Shown one piece after another: positions 22,434 through 28,051 of a stretch of 28,051 nucleotides of DNA (positions are counted from its first letter, which is position 1; each line of letters starts with the position of its first letter). The stretch is taken from NCBI GenBank assembly GCA_900768845.1, contig CAAGEK010000001.1:1-28051 (forward strand). Direction: 5' to 3'. Source of the stretch: Alphaproteobacteria bacterium. GTDB taxonomy: Bacteria; Pseudomonadota; Alphaproteobacteria; CAAGCB01; CAG-977. The notes below the pieces were generated by a model. That model did no database searches, was not told the DNA's origin, and worked only from the letters and a program-made list of their open reading frames with translations. Made by a program: the position numbers and the translations under genes.

Positions 22434-23482
22434 TGCGTTTTCGGGATTTGTTCAAATTCATCCTTTCGGCGGATGTTAAAACCCGCGCTTCCGTAAAAAT
22501 ACGATTGTTCGGCGTCCCTCTGGTAAAAATAAGGACGAAACGGATATGTTTCGCCGTTTTGAATGTCAAAGACCGCGCTTTTTACCGCTCGAATCACGAT
22601 GTTCTGGCTCTCAAATGCCCCGCCCCGCCCGACGCCGGCCGCTTGACATGGGGGGATTACTGGATTACCGAAGATTTAAAAAGACAGTTTGAAAAAACGG
22701 GGCAAACGACGCGTATCGATTATGTCGACCGCTATTCGTACCCGATGGATTCAAAAAACGCACGCACGTTGACAATCCGCGGATTGACAGGGTATACGCC
22801 GCCAAAAACGGGAAAACACATCTTGTTTTTGTTGTCGCATCCCGAACGGGTTCCCGTTGAAGAAATGAACCGTTTTCACCGTGTCGCCTGCGCTTCGCTG
22901 ACCTATGCGGAAAAGTTGAAAAAACAGGGGATCGCCTGCGGTTTTGTGCCTCAATTCACCGATCCCGCCAAATTCCGACCCGAATTTTCGGAACAATTGC
23001 GCGTTCCGTTGTTGTTTGTCGGCAATTCACGCGGCGTTTTCAGAAACGGCGTAAAATACGCTTTGGAACAATCGCTGCCTTTGACGGTTTACGGATCGGA
23101 TTGGGAACGTTTCGGTATCAAAACGGCCGGCAACGGCATTCCGAACACGGAGCTGAACAAATATTACTCTTCGGCGGATATTGTGCTGTGCGACCATTGG
23201 GCGGATATGGCGTCCAACGGGTTTATCGCCAACCGCATTTTTGACGCGTCGGCTTGCGGTGCGTTCGTCATTTCCGATTACAGCGAAGAAATCGAACGCC
23301 TGTATCAAGGGAACGTTCCGATGTACCGCAACGCTTCAGAATTGAAATCACTTGTCGAATATTATCTGAATCATCCCGAAGAACGCCGCCGGAAAGCGGA
23401 ACTCGCAAAAGAAACGACCCTGAAAAACTTCACCGTTCAAAATGCCGTCGACCGGCTGAACGCCCTGTTTGAAGAAGATTGA
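22433..23482 (+). CDS. CgeB-like glycosyltransferase (GT-B fold)
   Basis: The 349-residue product has the C-terminal half of a GT-B enzyme of the CgeB/Glyco_trans_1_2 type: LLFVGNSRGVFRNGV (about 185-200), LTVYGSDWERFG, YYSSADIVLCDHW, then FIANRIFDASACGAFVISDY (about 263-282), where nucleotide-sugar binding is expected. It ends with EERRRKAELAKETTLKNFTV. The N-terminal VKIRLFGVPLVKIRTKR (21-37) is the tag-like segment shared with its neighbours. The ATG at 22433 overlaps the deacetylase stop; the longer frame upstream is a shadow. It converges with the RgpF-like gene 19 bases away. Confidence 0.8.
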   Translation: MRFRDLFKFILSADVKTRASVKIRLFGVPLVKIRTKRICFAVLNVKDRAFYRSNHDVLALKCPAPPDAGRLTWGDYWITEDLKRQFEKTGQTTRIDYVDRYSYPMDSKNARTLTIRGLTGYTPPKTGKHILFLLSHPERVPVEEMNRFHRVACASLTYAEKLKKQGIACGFVPQFTDPAKFRPEFSEQLRVPLLFVGNSRGVFRNGVKYALEQSLPLTVYGSDWERFGIKTAGNGIPNTELNKYYSSADIVLCDHWADMASNGFIANRIFDASACGAFVISDYSEEIERLYQGNVPMYRNASELKSLVEYYLNHPEERRRKAELAKETTLKNFTVQNAVDRLNALFEED

Positions 23483-23501
23483 AAGCGAACGTCAAACAAT
23501 A

Positions 23502-24377
23502 TCAACGTTTAACGGCTTTTTTGCGCCAAACGGGGATTTTCAAAATTTTAATCAGCACATTTCCCTTTTTATCGGTTTTCCTTTGGAAAACGAACCGCCT
23601 GACACTCCGCCCGAACCGGATGAAAAAAGGCGCGGGAAACAGTCTTGCCGGAAACATCGTGCAACTTCTGCCTTTGTAATCGACGATTTCATATCCTTGG
23701 GCGCAAACGGCATATCCGAACACGCGTTCAAAAACGTGCCCCAACGTTAAAAATTCCTTCCGCTCCGTTTCGGGAAAATCGTCAAAAGACACACTTTCAA
23801 CGACAGGCTTCAACAACGCCGCCCGCACCATAAACATCGTGCCGCAAACGAACACCGCCCGTTTTACAGGCATTTTCAACCGATCGACAAGGTATTTTTT
23901 CGCCGCTTCCGCCATTTCGGGCGTCGGATCGAATTTTTCATCCAAAATGCAAACCCTGTCCGAAACCATACCGGCTTCGGGATTGTTTCGAAAAGTCCGC
24001 ATCGTCGCCCGCCAGTTTTCGTCCGAAGAGCAAAAATCCAACAACAGCCGCCGCCATTTTGTTTCGTCGTTTAAAACAACATTGCCCAAAATGTCTTTGA
24101 CGTTGCGTTTGGAATGCAAATGGATGACATATTCATACCCGTCCAAACCGTTTTCATGCAAAACTTTGATGAAAGGCCCCACGTCGAATCCCTTGTTTTC
24201 CACGATCGAAACACGGGCGTCGGGTTTGAATTTCCTGATTTTTCGGGCGATTTCGGGATTTTCGTCCGTCAGGGTGACGACCAAATCGAACGGATCGGAA
24301 ATATGGCTCAGACACGCGGCCGTTTCATCCCAGATTTCGGGATAAAACAAGTGGATATGAACTAAGATTCCCGCCAT
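23502..24377 (-). CDS. RgpF-like rhamnan synthesis protein
   Basis: The 291-residue product begins ILVHIHLFYPEIWDE, then FDLVVTLTDE, VSIVENKGFDVGPFIKVLHE (about 56-75) and YVIHLHSKRN (about 83-92). These are the conserved patterns of the rhamnan synthesis protein F family (RgpF, PF05045), which build rhamnose-rich surface glycans. A later stretch FVCGTMFMVRAALL follows. It ends with a basic tail containing LIKILKIPVWRKKAVK, similar to the tag in the other glycan genes. It is on the opposite strand, so it is not in the same operon but probably belongs to the same cluster. Confidence 0.8.
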   Translation of the reverse strand: MAGILVHIHLFYPEIWDETAACLSHISDPFDLVVTLTDENPEIARKIRKFKPDARVSIVENKGFDVGPFIKVLHENGLDGYEYVIHLHSKRNVKDILGNVVLNDETKWRRLLLDFCSSDENWRATMRTFRNNPEAGMVSDRVCILDEKFDPTPEMAEAAKKYLVDRLKMPVKRAVFVCGTMFMVRAALLKPVVESVSFDDFPETERKEFLTLGHVFERVFGYAVCAQGYEIVDYKGRSCTMFPARLFPAPFFIRFGRSVRRFVFQRKTDKKGNVLIKILKIPVWRKKAVKR

Positions 24378-24403
24378 TTTCCATCCTTTTAAAACATTTG
24401 CGG

Positions 24404-24437
24404 CAAAAAAAGAGCGTCCCCGAAACGGGAACGCGCT
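24404..24437 (-). terminator. Terminator of the LRR gene
   Basis: AGCGTCCCCG and CGGGAACGCGCT form an imperfect stem around GAAA, followed by seven T on the minus strand. It lies between the LRR gene and the RgpF-like gene and separates their transcripts. Confidence 0.7.
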
Positions 24438-24455
24438 TTTATTTTAATAAACTGC

Positions 24456-25178
24456 TCAGATTTCAAATCCGGCATATTCCTTGATCATGGGCTTGTTGCG
24501 CACGACGGCCACCAACGCCGCCGCCCCGCTGGGAGAAAACGGATTGCCGGAAACATCCAGCTTTTCAACGCTTTCGTTGACAGCCAAAGCATCCGCCACC
24601 GCGAACATACCGTCGTCTTCGATTTCATTTCCCGCAATGATAAAGACTTGCAACTTCTTTCCGCCTTTGACGATTTCCGCCAAAGCCTTCGCCCCGTCGT
24701 TTCTGATGTGGTTTTGGTTCAAACGGATGCTTTTCAACAACTTCGCTTCGCCGCCCGCCCCTTCGGATTCGGCGGCCTTCGTCTTGTTGGCGACGGCCTG
24801 AGCCAATGCGACGGCTCCTTCATCGCCGATACCGGTGTTTTTGAAAAAGATTCCCGTCAGCAACGGGTGTTTTTCGTACATATCTGCGAATAACTTAACG
24901 TATTTGTCGCCCAACGGCGTATTTTGCAAAGTGATTTTTTCAATGTTTCCGTTCGCCGCGATCGCGTCGAAAAGCATTTGAATTTCGTTTTCGTCGGAAA
25001 CGTCGCTCAGGAAAATGTTATTCGTCGCGCTGCCGCTCCGCACGGCGTCACACAAAGCCTTATACTGTTCCGCCGAAAAATCGCGGCGGCCGACGGCGAT
25101 TGCCGGCATTTTATTGTCGGCGACGTCGCGGATATATTCATCAACGGTTTTTCCGTTCACTTGTTCAAAAAAAGACAT
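24456..25178 (-). CDS. Leucine-rich-repeat (RNI-like) protein
   Basis: The 240-residue protein has 28- to 33-residue repeats of the ribonuclease-inhibitor type: IEKITLQNTPLGDKYVKLFA, LTGIFFKNTGIGDEGAVALA, LKSIRLNQNHIRNDGAKALA, LQVFIIAGNEIEDDGMFAVA and VEKLDVSGNPFSPSGAAALV. No signal peptide or membrane helix is seen, so it is likely cytoplasmic or exported by a route without a classical signal. The role is probably protein binding. AAGGA fits the ATG at 25178 (7 bases) better than the ATG at 25184. RNI-type repeats are more common in eukaryotes and host-associated bacteria. The target is unknown. Confidence 0.75.
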   Translation of the reverse strand: MSFFEQVNGKTVDEYIRDVADNKMPAIAVGRRDFSAEQYKALCDAVRSGSATNNIFLSDVSDENEIQMLFDAIAANGNIEKITLQNTPLGDKYVKLFADMYEKHPLLTGIFFKNTGIGDEGAVALAQAVANKTKAAESEGAGGEAKLLKSIRLNQNHIRNDGAKALAEIVKGGKKLQVFIIAGNEIEDDGMFAVADALAVNESVEKLDVSGNPFSPSGAAALVAVVRNKPMIKEYAGFEI

Positions 25179-25284
25179 GGCCATATCCTTTTATTTAACC
25201 CATTAACCTTTTAATCATATCAAAAAAGCATCGGATGAGAACTGTTTTTTATCACCCTTTTTTGAATAATTTTCTTGATTTTTC

Positions 25285-25313
25285 AAAAGGGAAGGCTGTT
25301 TGCCTTCCCTTTC
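25285..25313 (-). terminator. Terminator of the alcohol dehydrogenase gene
   Basis: AAAAGGGAAGGC and GCCTTCCCTTTCC pair across a 5-base loop, giving a strong stem 5 bases beyond the stop codon. The T run on the minus strand is only four bases. Confidence 0.7.
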
Positions 25314-25317
25314 CGGT

Positions 25318-26466
25318 TCAACAGGCCGCGATGATTTTGAAAATCGTTTCGGGCGTCATTTTCCCCGTTTCCCCCACAGAAACCTTTCTTGCGGCGAACC
25401 TTTCCGATATTTCCCGCGCCGCTTCGTTTGCATCGACGCCGTATTCGTCCAAACGCGTCTTCATTCCGATCGAACGGAAAAAATCCTCCGTCAGTTCAAT
25501 GCATTTCCGTCCGGCTTCGTCGTCATCACCCGAAACATTCCAAACAATCCGAGCCATTTTAGCAAGCTTCGCCTTCTTTTCCTCGAAAAGAGCCGTCCAC
25601 AAGTGCGGCATCACCACCGCCAGACTTTGCCCGTGATCCAAACCGTACAAAGCCGTCAATTCGTGCCTCAAAGCATGGGTCGCCCAATCCTGCACAACCC
25701 CCGGAGAAATCATAAAGTTCAATCCCGTCGTCGCACACCAGAACAAATTGGCGCGAACGTTGTAATCGTCGGGTTTTTCCAACACTTTCGGAGCCTCTTC
25801 GATCAATGTTTGAATAATCGACAAAGCCCACCTGTCTTGCAAGGGGGAATCGACGTCGTGCGTTGCGTATTGTTCCATCACATGAACGAAAGTGTCCGTA
25901 ATTCCGTTGACCGTCTGGCGTTCGGGCAGGGAAAAAGTCGTACTGGGATCAATGATTGAAAATTCCGGAAATACGGACGGAATGCCGCCGCCGAATTTTT
26001 CCTTTGTTTCCCGTCGGGAAATGACCAGATTGCAATTCATTTCCGACCCCGTCGCCGGCAAGGTGATCACCGCACCGACAGGCACTTTTTGCGGCAAAGG
26101 TATCAAGCGTTTCATAATCTCCCATTTATCGCCGTCATACCCCGCCGCCACGGATATGAACTTCGATGCATCCAAAACGGAACCGCCTCCGACGGCCAGA
26201 ATGAAATCGATATTTTGAGAATTGACGATCTCCACGGCCTTCAAGCACGTTTCATATTCCGGATTCGGCTCGATTCCCGAAAATTCGACGATTTCAAAAC
26301 CTTCCAACGCCTTTTTCACCTGATCGTATACGCCGTTCTTTTTTATCGACCCGCCTCCGTATGTCATCAGAATCTTTTTTCCCGCGGGTACCAATCCGGC
26401 CAGCTTTGAAATCGCCCCTTTGCCGAACACGATGTGCGTCGGATTGAAAAATTCAAAATTCAGCAT
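25318..26466 (-). CDS. Iron-containing alcohol dehydrogenase, YqhD-like
   Basis: The 382-residue protein belongs to the group III iron-dependent alcohol dehydrogenases. It shows FGKGAISKL (14-22), the nucleotide-binding GGGSVLDASK (93-102), and metal ligands Asp191 and His195 (GITDTFVHVMEQY), His264 (QDWATHALRHEL) and His278 (GLDHGQSLAV). The spacing equals that of E. coli YqhD (387 residues), an NADPH-dependent aldehyde reductase. It probably detoxifies or reduces short aldehydes. It starts 20 bases after the DedA gene stop, so the two may be cotranscribed. The open frame to 26526 overlaps DedA and is not used. Confidence 0.9.
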   Translation of the reverse strand: MLNFEFFNPTHIVFGKGAISKLAGLVPAGKKILMTYGGGSIKKNGVYDQVKKALEGFEIVEFSGIEPNPEYETCLKAVEIVNSQNIDFILAVGGGSVLDASKFISVAAGYDGDKWEIMKRLIPLPQKVPVGAVITLPATGSEMNCNLVISRRETKEKFGGGIPSVFPEFSIIDPSTTFSLPERQTVNGITDTFVHVMEQYATHDVDSPLQDRWALSIIQTLIEEAPKVLEKPDDYNVRANLFWCATTGLNFMISPGVVQDWATHALRHELTALYGLDHGQSLAVVMPHLWTALFEEKKAKLAKMARIVWNVSGDDDEAGRKCIELTEDFFRSIGMKTRLDEYGVDANEAAREISERFAARKVSVGETGKMTPETIFKIIAAC

Positions 26467-26486
26467 AATCCGCCTTCTCCTTTCTT

Positions 26487-27158
26487 TTAATTGTCCGTGC
26501 GACGTTCTTTGCGACGGCGTTGCCATACAAAGACAGCCATCGTTGCAATCCCTGCGAATATGAAAAACACGGGAACCAATGTCAACGCCGTCATAATGCT
26601 TTCCCGATGTATTTTAAAGAAATCCGTCCGTCCTGTCCAATACCCCGCGTTGACCAGCAGAAACACCCACAAAAACCCGCTGCCCCAATTTACGAACTGG
26701 AATTTCTTCGGATGCATTCCCGTGATGCCGATCACATAAGGCATCAAAGTACGGACGAACGCGGTGAAACGGGCGATCAGCAACGCCGTCAAACCGTATT
26801 TTTCCAACAGCCGCTTTGTTTTTTCGTGATACTTTTCAGGAATGGTGTCCAGCCATTTTCGCACGAACCTGTGTTCCCCCAGCCACAGCCCCTGCAAATA
26901 CCCGATCCAACATCCCAAAGACGCACCGGCCGTCAGAACGGCGATTGTCGTCCAATAATCCAAAGAACCTTGTGCGATCAACGCTCCGGTCAACAACAAC
27001 AAGCTGTCCCCCGGAAAAAAAGTCGTCGGCAAAAAACCGTTTTCAAAAATCAAAACAATCAATAAAGCGGCGTAAAGCATTCCCGCCATTTCAGGATTTG
27101 CCAGTGTCTGAAAATCTTGCGACCATAAAGCGGATAAAAGATTGTAAAACGTTGACAT
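26487..27158 (-). CDS. DedA family membrane protein
   Basis: The 223-residue protein has several membrane helices and the DedA pattern: LIVLIFENGFLPTTFFPGDS (33-52, with the conserved Phe-Pro-Gly-Asp), GYLQGLWLG, KYGLTALLIARFTAFVRTLM (about 120-139, with the conserved Arg-Phe-x-x-x-x-Arg), then GSGFLWV. DedA proteins are inner-membrane transporters or scramblases, including flippases for undecaprenyl phosphate and phospholipids. The basic tail QRRRKERRTDN is cytoplasmic. GGAGG lies before the ATG. Confidence 0.88.
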   Translation of the reverse strand: MSTFYNLLSALWSQDFQTLANPEMAGMLYAALLIVLIFENGFLPTTFFPGDSLLLLTGALIAQGSLDYWTTIAVLTAGASLGCWIGYLQGLWLGEHRFVRKWLDTIPEKYHEKTKRLLEKYGLTALLIARFTAFVRTLMPYVIGITGMHPKKFQFVNWGSGFLWVFLLVNAGYWTGRTDFFKIHRESIMTALTLVPVFFIFAGIATMAVFVWQRRRKERRTDN

Positions 27159-27193
27159 GGTTTTATTCCTCCGCTGTTTCCGGATTTTATATC

Positions 27194-27223
27194 AGAGTAT
27201 GCCCGTAACGCTTATTTTGACAA
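27194..27223 (-). promoter_or_regulatory. Possible promoter of dedA and dehydrogenase genes
   Basis: On the minus strand TTGTCA, 18 bases and then TACTCT, about 36 bases before the DedA start. The match is fair and the position fits, because the preceding pilin gene has its own terminator. Confidence 0.35.
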
Positions 27224-27247
27224 GATACACAAACGGACATACATACT

Positions 27248-27277
27248 GAAAAAAGCCTCCCTGACGGGAGGCTTTTT
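27248..27277 (-). terminator. Terminator of the pilin gene
   Basis: AAAAGCCTCCC and GGGAGGCTTTT form an 11-base stem around TGAC with T runs on both strands, so it works in either direction. It lies 20 bases beyond the pilin stop. Confidence 0.88.
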
Positions 27278-27296
27278 ATGTTGAACACAAGAGGAA

Positions 27297-27869
27297 TTAA
27301 CGGAATGTCCATTGAACAGTGCTTGTGTTTTTTCCGGGAGTACCGCCCTTGCAAGATTCTGCCGCCGCCGCTAAATCAGCCGGTAAAGTGCCGTTCCAAT
27401 CAAACGTCTTTTCAGCACCGCCTCCGGCACCACCGCTTGTTTTGATAGATACTAAACCGGACGATGCGTCCGCACCCCAGTCGGCAGTTGCCAATTTCAA
27501 GCATGCTTCCGGTGTAAGATCCGTATATTTAATTGTAAATTTACGGTCACCGTCAACACCGAAAATAATTTCTCCGCCATAGGGATTTAAGCCCTTGGAA
27601 TTTTGATACGTTTCATCATTCAAAACGCTCATGTTATATGCAGAAGTAGCCGACAACGCCGTATATTTACGTTGCGAGGCATACAGTGTACGCAAATTTG
27701 TGATAATCGTCTGCACTTGGTCGATTGTTTTGGTGATTTTGAATTTCGACATCGCCATGGAGTAACCGGCAATACCGCCGACCGACAAAACGCCGATAAT
27801 TGCCAGAACACCAAGCATTTCAACCATCGAACGGCCTGATTGTGCCGCAGACTCATGGAATGTTTTCAT
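27297..27869 (-). CDS. Type IV pilin-like protein
   Basis: The 190-residue protein has a prepilin leader cut after Gly12 (AAQSG, then RSMVE with Glu at +5), followed by the hydrophobic helix MLGVLAIIGVLSVGGIAGYS. Arg at +1 is unusual, since Phe or Met is common. The globular part has a beta-rich region and two Cys (EACLKLA and AESCKGG) that can form the C-terminal disulfide loop. It probably assembles into a type IV or related pilus or secretion pseudopilus. No pilus assembly gene is in the window. It is close to the contig end, and the region upstream is poor. Confidence 0.8.
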   Translation of the reverse strand: MKTFHESAAQSGRSMVEMLGVLAIIGVLSVGGIAGYSMAMSKFKITKTIDQVQTIITNLRTLYASQRKYTALSATSAYNMSVLNDETYQNSKGLNPYGGEIIFGVDGDRKFTIKYTDLTPEACLKLATADWGADASSGLVSIKTSGGAGGGAEKTFDWNGTLPADLAAAAESCKGGTPGKNTSTVQWTFR

Positions 27870-27930
27870 TTTTGCTCTCCGAAGTAAAAAACATCAACAA
27901 GGCAGTAATCCCTTGCTGAGTCAAGCATAG

Positions 27931-28051
<121 letters not shown>

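Overview
The window looks like a contig from a host-associated alphaproteobacterium. The evidence is the gene order tig-clpP-clpX-lon-hup flanked by tRNA genes, an RgpF/CgeB/NodB glycan cluster, and a pilin with a typical N-methylation helix. The genus cannot be settled from the sequence. The right edge ends in homopolymers (21 C, 25 T, 38 A) that look like assembly or sequencing artefact. The left edge is an unusual polypurine stretch, and I see no convincing gene in the first 565 bases.

Layout. (1) 566-2684, minus strand: four small phage genes, namely a T7 gp17-type tail-fibre adaptor, a glycine-rich tip-like protein, a Gp53-like fibre C-terminal domain protein and a 59-residue unknown. 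(2) 2708-9970: a host block. tRNA-Val, hup, lon, clpX, clpP, tig and tRNA-Leu are on the minus strand and tRNA-Thr is on the plus strand. (3) 10010-19361, minus strand: a compact podovirus morphogenesis and lysis operon. In transcription order it holds a small membrane-like protein, portal, Bbp19-like protein, scaffold, capsid, a 440-residue unknown, tail tubular proteins A and B, an internal-virion-like protein, a holin candidate, a GH24 endolysin, a 52-residue protein and overlapping spanins. (4) 19611-24377: four glycan genes (a two-domain glycosyltransferase, a polysaccharide deacetylase, a CgeB-like glycosyltransferase, and a convergent RgpF-like protein). (5) 24456-27869, minus strand: a leucine-rich-repeat protein, a YqhD-like alcohol dehydrogenase, a DedA membrane protein and a type IV pilin-like protein.

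How it fits together. Regions 1 and 3 have the same orientation and complementary content: region 3 lacks tail fibres and region 1 is only tail fibres. The host proteostasis block separates them, and its outer tRNAs (Val and Thr) both point their 3' ends at phage DNA. No terminase, integrase, repressor or replication gene is visible, yet every phage reading frame is intact. The phage operon starts with a strong -35, a perfect operator-like palindrome over the -10, and an intrinsic terminator placed before the first gene. This could be two prophage remnants at two tRNA genes, one rearranged prophage, or a domesticated podovirus-derived particle similar in logic to a gene transfer agent. The sequence alone does not decide between them.

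The four glycan proteins each carry a similar short basic/hydrophobic segment (the pattern LFG-x-P-L-x-K-I-K and variants). I consider this the second most interesting feature of the window.
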